Positions 14,289 through 21,572 of a stretch of 23,153 nucleotides of DNA are shown in pieces (position 1 is the stretch's first letter; the number at the start of each line of letters is the position of its first letter). The notes below the pieces were generated by a model, which was given only the letters and a program-made list of their open reading frames with translations, had not been told where the DNA came from and made no database searches. Location of the stretch: positions 1-23,153 of the IMG/VR virus record IMGVR_UViG_3300029911_000149. One strand, 5' to 3'. The position numbers and the translations under genes are program-made. The stretch is from a virus.

Positions 14289-14379
14289 TGGTCGGCCCTC
14301 TAGGTTACGCTCCTAGTCAAGAACACCCATCTGATGCTAAAGGGTTTATAAATCCCTCCCGCGTCTAACGCCAGAGCCG
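14289..14379 (-). tRNA. tRNA-Leu-like RNA with altered loops (degenerate or tRNA mimic)
   Basis: 91 bases ending in encoded ACCA. Acceptor: CGGCTCT pairs with AGGGCCG over all 7 positions (one G-U). The T-stem CTAGG/CCTAG is perfect. A long variable arm makes it type II. GGCG...TAGACGC copies the D-arm of tRNA-Leu, but the D-loop part with the conserved GG is missing. The T-loop is AGCGTAA, not TTCRANY. The anticodon arm AGGGA-TTTATAA-ACCCT has a 31-39 A-A mismatch and reads UAU, while a Leu(UAA) ancestor would read TTTAAAA-TCCCT. The lost D-loop GG and T-loop TTC would normally pair at the tRNA elbow. It may be a pseudogene or a repurposed structured RNA; a normal Leu decoder is unlikely. 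Confidence 0.55.
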
Positions 14380-14386
14380 GAACCTT

Positions 14387-14394
14387 TATTTATT
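14387..14394 (-). promoter_or_regulatory. Late-type promoter motif AATAAATA
   Basis: Minus-strand ATAATAAATAAAGG, overlapping the stop of the 113-aa gene and just before the tRNA-like RNA. It may give separate late transcription of the RNA, or be chance in an AT-rich gap. Confidence 0.35.
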
Positions 14395-14734
14395 ATAGAT
14401 TTTCTTCGATGTAATCCGCAATCCTATTGAAAGACCAGTTATGAAGATCATTCGCCTTCATGAGATACTCCTGATCATCCCAATCTAGGCCGACCTTTTT
14501 AAGATGCTCATCATCCAACTCGAAAGTATATCGATTTTTAGTTGGAATATAATGCGCCTCATCACGAGAATCACTGAAGAAATCCTTGTGAATACATTCA
14601 CCCAAAACACCTAGGCAACAGTACCGTGGTCCTGCACCCTTATCCCTGCTTCTCTTCTTCAGGGCTTCACGCCCCTGCTTGTAATCACCGGAACGAAGAG
14701 CCTCCAACCACTTAGTCTTATATTCCTCAATCAT
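14393..14734 (-). CDS. Conserved phage protein of unknown function
   Basis: 113 residues. ATG at 14734 with AAAGGAT. It matches a common phage/bacterial small protein pattern: W-x-EALRSG-YKQG near the N-terminus, YCCLGVLGE in the middle, then LMKANDLHNWSFNRIADYIEENL at the end. The Cys pair (residues 39-40) is part of that consensus. Function unknown. It is the first gene behind the promoter at 14784-14812 and so leads the operon ending with glutaredoxin. Confidence 0.85.
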   Translation of the reverse strand: MIEEYKTKWLEALRSGDYKQGREALKKRSRDKGAGPRYCCLGVLGECIHKDFFSDSRDEAHYIPTKNRYTFELDDEHLKKVGLDWDDQEYLMKANDLHNWSFNRIADYIEENL

Positions 14735-14783
14735 TATGATCTTTATCCTTTGAATGAGAGACGATCCCCGTCTCCATGTCCCG

Positions 14784-14812
14784 GTTATAAGAGGTTAGAA
14801 CTTCTAAGTCAA
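14784..14812 (-). promoter_or_regulatory. Sigma70-like promoter of the early operon
   Basis: Minus strand: -35 TTGACT (14807-14812), exact 17-base spacer, -10 TATAAC (14784-14789). TTAGAAGTT overlaps the end of the -35. The leader is about 45 bases and the first gene starts at 14734. This is the best host-type promoter in the window. Confidence 0.8.
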
Positions 14813-14823
14813 TAGGAAAATTT

Positions 14824-15267
14824 CTATTTTTGAACTTTTTTTCGGGGCCGGTGAGCAGGAGAATATTTCTTGACCATCTTAGATTCGCAACGTTCGAACA
14901 TCACTTGGCTTTTACCGAATTTCATCCTCTTTTTTTCAACTTCGTATGCCACCAACTTTATTGTCGTCGTTTTCGCCAGCATTTTTCTAACAATTGGGTT
15001 GAAAAATTTATAATATTGTCGAAGAGACTCAAACCCACAATAGTCAATACCACCACGAAAATCTACTATTCCATCCTCTCGCGGCTCAGGCATACGATGA
15101 GGGTCTTTTGGATGAAAATTCCACGACCAGAAATTATATTTTCCTTCATTCTTATAAAAAAGAGGTTCGGTTATGTTTCTAAGTGGCCTTCCAAATTTAT
15201 AGTTGTAGACGCCACTTCTCGTGGCGTCATCTTCCAGCCGCCAAACGATGACTTTTTCATTTCCCAT
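14824..15267 (-). CDS. Conserved phage protein of unknown function
   Basis: 147 residues from ATG at 15267. The frame is open to an ATG at 15363, but the extra 32 residues lie over a promoter-like region and do not fit the family. The product begins MGNEKVIVWRLEDDATRSGVYN, then has DYCGFESLRQYYKFFN and a final MKFGKSQVMFE. This matches a phage family with an N-terminal YR-x-E-x-x-x-G-x-Y strand, a GF-x-SL-x-x-xx-F helix and a K-x-Q-V-x-F strand. Function unknown; it ends in a Lys/Arg-rich tail. It is divergent from the tail block. Confidence 0.75.
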   Translation of the reverse strand: MGNEKVIVWRLEDDATRSGVYNYKFGRPLRNITEPLFYKNEGKYNFWSWNFHPKDPHRMPEPREDGIVDFRGGIDYCGFESLRQYYKFFNPIVRKMLAKTTTIKLVAYEVEKKRMKFGKSQVMFERCESKMVKKYSPAHRPRKKVQK

Positions 15268-15295
15268 GTTACACAACCCCATAATCAGTTTTAAA

Positions 15296-15324
15296 CTTCT
15301 AACAGAATGTCCCTTAGAAGTCAA
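15296..15324 (-). promoter_or_regulatory. Weak sigma70-like promoter for the gene starting at 15267
   Basis: Minus strand: -35 TTGACT (15319-15324), 17-base spacer, poor -10 TAGAAG (15296-15301). TTAGAAGT boxes occur in both orientations here, forming a spaced inverted pair across the -35/-10 region, which suggests an operator. Confidence 0.45.
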
Positions 15325-15335
15325 TCCTAAAACGC

Positions 15336-15343
15336 AATAAATA
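15336..15343 (+). promoter_or_regulatory. Late-type promoter motif AATAAATA for the tail block
   Basis: Plus-strand GCAATAAATATG, 22 bases before the ATG at 15366. It is the only promoter-like motif ahead of the plus-strand baseplate genes. Confidence 0.5.
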
Positions 15344-15365
15344 TGAAAAACAAGAGGATTCATGA

Positions 15366-15965
15366 ATGTATAAGTTTGAGCAACTTGCGAAAACGGCCAA
15401 GCTGAAAGGCTTCGACCTGAAGAAGGATGCGGAGGAAGCGCGGGAGTGGTTCCGACAGAAGGCCTATGGCACGAAGTATGTCAATCCAAAAGACTTTCAA
15501 AAAAATGCCACCGCCTTCCAGAATATCGAACAAATCAGCCCAAATTCTATCGGGAAACTGTACTTCTTCGCCTATGATCCAAAGCATAAGCTGACGCTAG
15601 AATACTATGACGTATTTCCACTTATCTTTCCAATTGAATTTTATAGTGATGGATTTCTCGGCATCAACCTCCATTACCTTCCTCCTTTCATGAGAGCGAA
15701 GTTGATGGATGCTCTTTATAAGACCATGAATAATGACAAGTATGATAAGACTTCCAAGCTGGTCATCACCTACCAGATTCTCAAGGCGGCGGGTCAGTTT
15801 AAATTATTCAAACCTTGTGTTCATCGATATCTCTTCGCCCACATCAGAAGTCCCTTCCAATATGTTCCACCCACGGCTTGGGACTACGCCATCCTGTTGC
15901 CATTAAATAGATTTAAAAAGAAGTCTGCCGAGTATGTGTGGGCTGCTAGTTTATTAAAAACTTAA
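15366..15965 (+). CDS. Conserved T4-like phage protein next to baseplate genes
   Basis: 199 residues. ATG at 15366 with AAGAGGA. It matches a family conserved in marine T4-like phages, with core KLYFFAYDPKHKLTLEYYDVFPLIFPIEF, then GFLGINLHYLPPFMRAKLMDAL, FKPCVHRYLFAHIRS and a final W-x-x-x-LLPLNRF. No enzymatic motif. It sits nine bases before the tube/gp54-like gene. Position and late-type motif suggest a virion or assembly role; the exact T4 counterpart is not clear to me. Confidence 0.8.
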   Translation: MYKFEQLAKTAKLKGFDLKKDAEEAREWFRQKAYGTKYVNPKDFQKNATAFQNIEQISPNSIGKLYFFAYDPKHKLTLEYYDVFPLIFPIEFYSDGFLGINLHYLPPFMRAKLMDALYKTMNNDKYDKTSKLVITYQILKAAGQFKLFKPCVHRYLFAHIRSPFQYVPPTAWDYAILLPLNRFKKKSAEYVWAASLLKT

Positions 15966-15974
15966 GGGAACGAT

Positions 15975-16595
15975 ATGGCATTTAATATCAACGATTTCAT
16001 AACAAATATACAGCAGTACGGGGTATCCAGTAGCTCTAAATTTGATGTGAATATCACCCTACCAAACATATTCAGTAATGCCAAGAATGGTGACATTCTA
16101 CAGTCGGAGTTGCCCCAACTTCTGGCTTTCAGAGCCGAGAGTGTGAATCTCCCCGTCGCCGCGCTTCTTTCGAACGAAACGGCGCGTTATGGCCTTGGAC
16201 CATCGGTGAAGACGCCATATAACGCCGTCTTTGGCGACATCAAGATAACCTTCATCGCGGATAAGAGTGGCACTATTTACACATTCTTTTATTCATGGAT
16301 TAATTCGATTTATAACTTTTCTGAGACCAGCACCACATCAGGAACCTCGACGGGCGGCAGCACCACCAGCATCACGCTTCCTAGATATACGACGATGTAT
16401 GACGACGATATTGTCGCACCTAATATCAGTATAAATATATATGACAACCTCGGAAACATCATCCAGACGGTCTTCGTGACAAGAGCGAAGCCCATCATGT
16501 TCTCGGCGTCACCCCTAATATGGGAACAGACCAACAACTTATTTAAAATAACTGTAGGATTCACCTTCAAAGAGTGGTCTTTGGCGGTTTCATAA
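15975..16595 (+). CDS. Tail-tube-fold baseplate protein (gp54/gp48/gp19-like)
   Basis: 206 residues. ATG at 15975 with AGGGA. The N-terminal FITNIQQYGVSSSSKFDVNITLP, then FRAESVNLPVA, GPSVKTPYNAVFGDIKITFIAD, and a C-terminal FKITVGFTFKEWSLA, follow the tail-tube fold shared by gp19 (tube) and the baseplate tube-initiator proteins gp48/gp54. A Ser/Thr/Gly-rich loop near residues 118-135 is likely a surface insertion. Together with the gp26-like gene behind it, a baseplate tube-cap/initiator role is more likely than the main tube protein, but this cannot be settled here. Confidence 0.7.
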   Translation: MAFNINDFITNIQQYGVSSSSKFDVNITLPNIFSNAKNGDILQSELPQLLAFRAESVNLPVAALLSNETARYGLGPSVKTPYNAVFGDIKITFIADKSGTIYTFFYSWINSIYNFSETSTTSGTSTGGSTTSITLPRYTTMYDDDIVAPNISINIYDNLGNIIQTVFVTRAKPIMFSASPLIWEQTNNLFKITVGFTFKEWSLAVS

Positions 16596-16604
16596 GGAAA
16601 TGAA

Positions 16605-17309
16605 ATGATACCTAAAATTGTATATCCAATATTTTTTATTGACCAGCCTTCTACTAAAAAGAAACTAGCCTTCCGCCGATACCTCGTCAAGGAGGAAAAG
16701 ATTCTCCTTCTCGCCAAGGAGAGTAAGGACATCAACGATATTCTCAGGGCTATCAAGGACGTGGTGAATGTATGCTGTCAGGAAGAAGACTTCAACGTCA
16801 ACGAGATTCCACTCTTCGATCTGGAATTTATATTTCTAAGGCTTCGCGCCGCCTCGGTCAACAATATGGAAAATTTCGTAGTCAAAGATGTTGAAGATGG
16901 AAAGGAATATCCTCTTTCAATTAATTTTAATGATGTTGAGGTTCAATTCGATGAAAACGCCCCCGACAAGAATATCAAGGTGGACGATAAGACGGTTATG
17001 GTGATGCAATATCCGATGGCCTCGATCTACGACAACAAAGACTTCAAGGAACGTCTGGCAGCGGAAGGCCTGTTCGAATTAGTTGTAAATTGTGTTGATA
17101 AGGTGTTCAGTAACGACGAATATATCGAGATGTCACACTTGGAACTGCGGGATTTTATTGACAGCCTCGACGTAAAGACCTTTCATAAAATTAAGGACTT
17201 CCTACTATCAACGCCATCAATTCGCCACTCTCTGAAATATATAAACAGTAATGGCAACGAAAAAATTCTGACCTTTAACTCACTTATGGATTTTTTTTTG
17301 TATCTCTAA
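16605..17309 (+). CDS. Baseplate hub assembly protein, gp26-like
   Basis: 234 residues. ATG at 16605 with AAGGAAA, nine bases after the previous stop. It begins IPKIVYPIFFID, with a charged N-terminal domain and AIKDVVNVCCQ, FLRLRAAS and then a beta-rich part; this matches the T4 gp26 family of baseplate proteins. The ORF ends just after nine consecutive T (17291-17299): zero frame gives FFLYL-stop, and the -1 frame is open for 62 more codons. Two products are therefore expected: a 234-aa short form and a ~293-aa long form. This parallels the lambda G/GT tail chaperones that coat the tape measure; here the link is inference from arrangement and the gp51-like tail. Confidence 0.85.
   Translation: MIPKIVYPIFFIDQPSTKKKLAFRRYLVKEEKILLLAKESKDINDILRAIKDVVNVCCQEEDFNVNEIPLFDLEFIFLRLRAASVNNMENFVVKDVEDGKEYPLSINFNDVEVQFDENAPDKNIKVDDKTVMVMQYPMASIYDNKDFKERLAAEGLFELVVNCVDKVFSNDEYIEMSHLELRDFIDSLDVKTFHKIKDFLLSTPSIRHSLKYINSNGNEKILTFNSLMDFFLYL
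17291..17300 (+). promoter_or_regulatory. Slippery T9 tract for -1 ribosomal frameshift
   Basis: GAT TTT TTT TTG in the zero frame contains T-TTT-TTT and T-TTT-TTG heptamers, both of the X-XXY-YYZ type. The zero-frame stop follows three codons later. The -1 frame opens at 17279, just after a TAA, so no upstream start exists for it. No clear downstream pseudoknot was identified by eye. Confidence 0.75.
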
Positions 17310-17485
17310 TCCATAATACTCTAAGCGCGTATTATTCGACAAACTTTGCCCTGCGGCACCATCACGGTTATTCTCTGGAAGAAATTGAAAATGAAATACC
17401 ATTTGAAAGGACTTTAACCCTTCAAATGGTTTCCAAGACTATTCAACAGGCTGATGAAGCAAATAGACTCAATCAGTCTATGTAA
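17297..17485 (+). CDS. gp51-like C-terminal extension reached by -1 frameshift
   Basis: 62 codons from the slip site to TAA at 17483. There is no ATG before the last 17 codons and no Shine-Dalgarno, so independent initiation is unlikely. It reads ALRHHHGYSLEEIENEIPFER, a HHH-x-YS-x-x-E-(I/L)-E-x-x-(I/L)PFER motif that I recognise from small gp51-like proteins following gp26 in marine T4-like phages, then an amphipathic helix. The gene ends exactly where the convergent minus-strand gene ends (stop codons adjoin). Confidence 0.8.
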   Translation, partial: FVSLIHNTLSAYYSTNFALRHHHGYSLEEIENEIPFERTLTLQMVSKTIQQADEANRLNQSM

Positions 17486-17680
17486 TCACTTCTTCTTGGT
17501 GAGAATCTTCTTGATCCAAGAAGTCTTGTCTCCACCTTCACGCTCCTGACCCGTCTTGTCGTCTGGTCTTATCGAGGCATGAATTGCGTTTGACTTCTTT
17601 TCGGGCTTCTTGTCGTTGCCAATATCCTTATCTGATTCGTGGATACTGGCGTGGATACAATTTTTTGTATTGTCTGACAT
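17486..17680 (-). CDS. Small repeat-containing protein of unknown function
   Basis: 64 residues, hydrophilic and Lys/Asp-rich. ATG at 17680 with AAGGAGA. It has two copies of an IHASI-x-x-x-DK motif (residues ~9-18 and ~32-42) separated by a Lys-rich linker, and ends WIKKILTKKK, an amphipathic basic helix. Its stop directly adjoins the stop of the frameshift product on the other strand. Not recognised. Confidence 0.65.
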   Translation of the reverse strand: MSDNTKNCIHASIHESDKDIGNDKKPEKKSNAIHASIRPDDKTGQEREGGDKTSWIKKILTKKK

Positions 17681-17713
17681 TTTTATTCTCCTTTTTTGTG
17701 AGTTCTTAATATA

Positions 17714-18331
17714 TCATTCATATGTCGGTAAGTCAACATTAATCGCCTGATTAATGTCACAACATAAAAATCTGGTGCCGTCGATGACTTCATTTCGAAA
17801 ACTATGCCAATGACCGAAAATCCACAATTTAGGTTGGTGAATTTCGAGCATCGCCTGAAGCGCCTTTGACGTTCGGTTTGGATAATGGTGTTTGCTCGTC
17901 TCCACCGGAAACAATTTAAAATACATGTTTTCAGGGCAGTCGTGCGTCACCATCACTTGAGGCTTCAGTTCCTCATAACGAGAAATCATCCCATAAAGTT
18001 CCTGATAGGACAGTTCCTCATCTCCCCACCATGAGACACCGGGTGTGCGATTTTGCCAGTCGATGGAGAAGGCACCACCCATCAGGAACATCCGATGCTT
18101 GGGATCGTAGGTGCCATCAGGAATCCATCGCGACGAATTGCGACACGCATGGAGCGAGTCATGATTACCACGGATGAATTTGTGATTCACGGAAATATCC
18201 TGCGGATCGGGAATCGGCACAAAACCAGCGCCAAAATCCCCCACCTGAATCGACTCATCACAATCCTGAATAAGCTGCTCCCACGCCTTGGTATCGCCGT
18301 GGATATCACCAATAAACCTAATTTTTGACAT
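17714..18331 (-). CDS. Calcineurin-like metallophosphoesterase
   Basis: 205 residues. Metal-binding motifs in order: GDIHG (8-12), GDFG (31-34), GNHD (55-58), VTHDCP and GHWH near the C-terminus. These are the complete ligand set of the two-metal phosphoesterase family, so it should be active. The substrate cannot be read from sequence; phage members include protein phosphatases, nucleases and nucleotide hydrolases. A WGD(E) stretch after GVSW is shared with small bacterial and phage phosphoesterases. ATG at 18331, with AAGGA seven bases upstream, ten bases after the stop of the preceding gene. Confidence 0.9.
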   Translation of the reverse strand: MSKIRFIGDIHGDTKAWEQLIQDCDESIQVGDFGAGFVPIPDPQDISVNHKFIRGNHDSLHACRNSSRWIPDGTYDPKHRMFLMGGAFSIDWQNRTPGVSWWGDEELSYQELYGMISRYEELKPQVMVTHDCPENMYFKLFPVETSKHHYPNRTSKALQAMLEIHQPKLWIFGHWHSFRNEVIDGTRFLCCDINQAINVDLPTYE

Positions 18332-18341
18332 AAATAAATCC

Positions 18342-21300
18342 TTACTGTGGACCGTGGCCTATACCACCGTAATTTGTGAACAGTTTTTTAATTCGTTCAT
18401 CGGGTGGAGACACAGGACCGGCCTCATGCTTCTCCTTTTTGATATCCTTGGCACCATCTTTATCATGAGATTTTAGTTCTGTAAAGAGTTTTTGCATGGC
18501 GTCTTGAGGTTTCTCATTAGGTTTAGAGGCATCCTTGTTGATAGCCGTCTGATTAATCTGGGCTGCGTAGTTTATAAGGTCTGGCTTTTGAATCAATGAA
18601 TCTAGGTCGGTGTCTTCTGACTTGTAGAAGTTAGAATCCATCAATTTACTTCCATCATAACCGGCGTCACTTCGACCTTTCATGTTGTCCATTCTACTTC
18701 CATCATAACCGGCGTCTTTACGACCTCGCATGTTGTCCAGACTTCCATCATAAAAGGCGTCATCACGGCCTTTCATGTTGTCCATAGAATTAGGTCTTCC
18801 TCTTCCCAGCATCTTAGGATCGATTAACTTATGTTGCCATCTCTCGGCATTGGCCTTTATTTCAATAGCTTCTTTTTCGTCATCGTCTCTTGGCTGAAGA
18901 CCACCCGCTCTATTCTTCATTTCCATAATTCTGTTATTATCAAACATAGAATCATTACGACCCATCATGCCTGCATCACTATCCCGAGAATTGAAACCGC
19001 CTAATCTTCCATGCATGTTAAAACGAGGATCATGATTTTCTTTCCATCTATTGGCATTGGCCTTTATTTCGGCAGCTTCTCTCTGATCGTCTGTTGGTTG
19101 AATACCCATACGGCCCATCATGCCTGCATCACCGGCCATAGGATTGGAACCACCAAATCTTCCATGCATGTCAGCATGAAGATCATGACCACGATTTCTC
19201 ATCTGACCAAATCGTTTGTCACCATCAAATCCTGAGTCGTCACGGCCCATCATGCCGTTGACACCATCAGTATGTTGTTCAAGAACTTTACCTACAGAGT
19301 AGGCAATATTTTGAGCGGCAGCAACGATGGAAGGATGTGAAGCTTCGGCAGGAGTTTGATCATAATGCTCAGGGTGTTCCTGTCGATATAATGGATTTTG
19401 ATTTCCATTTAATGGATTACCCTGACTATCTCTTATTGGAGAATAATTCTTGCCTGCGGATTCACCAAACCCATCCCTAGGAAGCCAATGAAGTCTTTCG
19501 TTTACTCCCATTTTTTCTCTTATATTATGAAATTGTTCAACAATACCCATTTCTCTTGCACCTGTAGCAGGATTAATTCTATATCCCGCAATAGTTCCTG
19601 CATGGTCTAAATGAGCATGGCGTGTCCCCCCTCCCCCACCAGCATATTTGTCGGATTCCGACCCATCTCTATTTAAATGTGTGGAAACAGGTGTTCCAAT
19701 AGGCAAATCCTTATCGAAGGCATTTTCACCTTTTTTAAATGTCCATTGATGAACATTTGATCCGTCTTGGCCCGACCCTTTTCTGACGCCAACACTTGCC
19801 ATCGCCAAAGAAACACACTCATCATCCGTTATTAATCCTTTATCACGCATGGCCTTTACGTGGTCTAAGACCTGATCCGATGTCTTTAAATCGTTCACCC
19901 CACCACCAGAACCGCCACCAGATTCGTTTCCAATACTTCCCCCGCCCTTAAATCCGGGAGTACCCATACCCTGATCATAGTAATCTTGGGCTCTCTGCAT
20001 ATGTTTTTCAAATGCAGGAACACCGGGACCACCTTCTCTCATTCCTTCAAAATGTGTTTCCCAAGAATGTGCCGAACCTCTGGCGGTAGATTCATTCTTT
20101 ATATGAGGAATTACATGTTTATACGTTGTTTCTAATTCATGATCCATAAATCCTTCATTGGCTTCATAACTGGAAGGATTTAACTTATGTTCCTTTGACC
20201 ATTCAAGAAATGCAGTTCTACGTGGTCCTGTCCACTGTGCGTATCCATATCCCGATCCAGTTCCAGAATGACCAATTTCTTGTAGAGTTTTAAAATTACC
20301 ACTTTCATAACCCATCACACCAACGGGACCAGTCGCCTGTTCTCTGGTCAGACCATATTTTTCCATCAGATGCTTTGTGAGTTTATCACCAATAGCGGCA
20401 CCAGCACCACCAATATGACCACCACCACCAGAACCGCCGCCCGAACCTTGTGTTATTGTGTGATCACCACCACCAGAACCGCCGCCCGAACCTTGTGTTA
20501 TTGTGTGATCACCACCAAGCTTTCTTCCAAGAATATCAGCCGCGCCTTGGTTTCTCTGAGCATCGACGGTCTGGCCGAATGTTGGTTGTGTTTGATCAGG
20601 AGACACAGAATCGACGCCTCCACCGACAGGAAGGGCTACTTGGCCGGTACTTCTCGTGGCGGCAATCTGCTGTTGTGGTGTCTGTATAATATCACCACTC
20701 TGAAGCGCCTTGATCTGGCTTTCCTTCTGGGCCTTGTCCTTACTCAGATCATCAATTTCTTTTTGAATCTCTTCCTTACGTTTATCGACGGCAGGATTAT
20801 GCTTTCCGCTCTTGTCCATCTCATCAAGCTTCTGAACAATCTTCATGAGTGCTTCACGCTGTATTGCAAGATTAGAGTCGTCTTCCTTCACACCGGCCTG
20901 TAATTTCTGCGACTGAAGACTATTATAATAATCCTTTAGGTCTTTTGGACTGTCATTTTCATGACCTCCACTCAAAGGAGTATGATTTTCTCCTTTGTTT
21001 CCCCAATTAAGAGCAGCAGCCAAACCTCCGCCCATCAGACCAGCAGCCAAAACTCCGCCCATCAGACCTTCACTCAAAAATCCCTTAAGACCTCCTAGAA
21101 GTTTACTTCCCCATTGAACGGCCTTGATTTCCATCCCATCCTTGGCAAGGTCTCCAAAACCCCCGCCGCCACCTGAACCTCCACCGCCACCGCCACCGCC
21201 AGAACCTCCACCACCCAAAACTAATCTTTCAAGCAGAGAGTTAGTTTTTCTGTTTTCGGTCAGCATGGAGTCAAGAAGAACACCATGGGTCACATTATGC

Positions 21301-21572
21301 TGATTTATTTGTTCAAAACCAAGTTCAAGCGTATTCACAACGTCTTCGTCGTCTGTACTATTACTACTTTTCTTCCTACGTTCCTGACGAACTTCATCCT
21401 TCAGTTCTTTGATTTCTTCGTCGGCCTTCTTCTTGTAGCTAGAAACCAAATCTTGCAGCGCCATGATCTGTGGAAACGCCGCATGTGTGAGATATCTGGC
21501 GCTATCGGCCAATAAAGTTCTGAAGGTACTTTCTGCTGCTTGTTCTTGTTCTTGTTCTTGTTCTTGTGCCAT
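18342..21572 (-). CDS. Large virion-type protein with lysozyme-like and NlpC/P60-like wall-degrading domains
   Basis: 1076 residues. (EQ)n start, coiled-coil at ~40-70, Gly-rich linker 119-139, a hydrophobic Gly/Ala segment 158-190 and a second coiled-coil 235-290. A tail-lysozyme-type domain (~395-535) has the likely catalytic Glu in GYESGNF (E423) and YGYAQWTGPRR. After another Gly linker, residues ~565-700 have DDECVSLA (C586), W-x-x-G, GTPVSTHL and HAHLDHAG, the layout of a Cys peptidase/amidase of the BPSL0067/NlpC-P60 type. The last third is repeats: two long MHGR...AEIKAN(A)xRW units and three NM(K/R)GR-x-DA-x-YDGS units. It could be a tail-tip enzyme that opens the cell wall during DNA entry, like T4 gp5 in purpose. 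A late-type motif precedes it. Confidence 0.85.
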   Translation of the reverse strand: MAQEQEQEQEQAAESTFRTLLADSARYLTHAAFPQIMALQDLVSSYKKKADEEIKELKDEVRQERRKKSSNSTDDEDVVNTLELGFEQINQHNVTHGVLLDSMLTENRKTNSLLERLVLGGGGSGGGGGGGGSGGGGGFGDLAKDGMEIKAVQWGSKLLGGLKGFLSEGLMGGVLAAGLMGGGLAAALNWGNKGENHTPLSGGHENDSPKDLKDYYNSLQSQKLQAGVKEDDSNLAIQREALMKIVQKLDEMDKSGKHNPAVDKRKEEIQKEIDDLSKDKAQKESQIKALQSGDIIQTPQQQIAATRSTGQVALPVGGGVDSVSPDQTQPTFGQTVDAQRNQGAADILGRKLGGDHTITQGSGGGSGGGDHTITQGSGGGSGGGGHIGGAGAAIGDKLTKHLMEKYGLTREQATGPVGVMGYESGNFKTLQEIGHSGTGSGYGYAQWTGPRRTAFLEWSKEHKLNPSSYEANEGFMDHELETTYKHVIPHIKNESTARGSAHSWETHFEGMREGGPGVPAFEKHMQRAQDYYDQGMGTPGFKGGGSIGNESGGGSGGGVNDLKTSDQVLDHVKAMRDKGLITDDECVSLAMASVGVRKGSGQDGSNVHQWTFKKGENAFDKDLPIGTPVSTHLNRDGSESDKYAGGGGGTRHAHLDHAGTIAGYRINPATGAREMGIVEQFHNIREKMGVNERLHWLPRDGFGESAGKNYSPIRDSQGNPLNGNQNPLYRQEHPEHYDQTPAEASHPSIVAAAQNIAYSVGKVLEQHTDGVNGMMGRDDSGFDGDKRFGQMRNRGHDLHADMHGRFGGSNPMAGDAGMMGRMGIQPTDDQREAAEIKANANRWKENHDPRFNMHGRLGGFNSRDSDAGMMGRNDSMFDNNRIMEMKNRAGGLQPRDDDEKEAIEIKANAERWQHKLIDPKMLGRGRPNSMDNMKGRDDAFYDGSLDNMRGRKDAGYDGSRMDNMKGRSDAGYDGSKLMDSNFYKSEDTDLDSLIQKPDLINYAAQINQTAINKDASKPNEKPQDAMQKLFTELKSHDKDGAKDIKKEKHEAGPVSPPDERIKKLFTNYGGIGHGPQ
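18648..18783 (-). repeat. Three tandem ~48-base repeats near the 3' end of the large gene
   Basis: Copies begin at plus-strand ACTTCCATCATAA at 18648, 18696 and 18741 (periods 48 and 45). They encode NMKGRDDAFYDGS, NMRGRKDAGYDGS and NMKGRSDAGYDGS. Differences are mostly single substitutions and one codon. Confidence 0.85.
20421..20510 (-). repeat. Exact 45-base tandem duplication
   Basis: 20421-20465 and 20466-20510 are identical by eye and encode two copies of GDHTITQGSGGGSGG in the linker before the lysozyme-like domain. Identity without a single difference implies a recent duplication. Confidence 0.9.
21539..21568 (-). repeat. Hexanucleotide microsatellite at the start of the large gene
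   Basis: Four perfect CTTGTT units and a fifth imperfect one encode the (EQ) repeat of residues 3-11. The six-base unit changes length without shifting frame. Confidence 0.85.

Noticed and set aside
14289-14379. A plus-strand tRNA at the same place
   Set aside because: On the plus strand there is no CCA end and no recognisable D- or T-arm; the tRNA-Leu D-arm sequence and ACCA are on the minus strand.
15268-15363. A 32-residue N-terminal extension of the 14824-15267 gene
   Set aside because: The region holds a TTGACT promoter element and repeated boxes, and the family consensus begins at MGNEK.
20370-20903. A plus-strand ORF rich in Thr/Arg repeats opposite the large wall-enzyme gene
   Set aside because: Its repeats are the complement of the Gly-linker DNA, so it is a by-product of that repeat.
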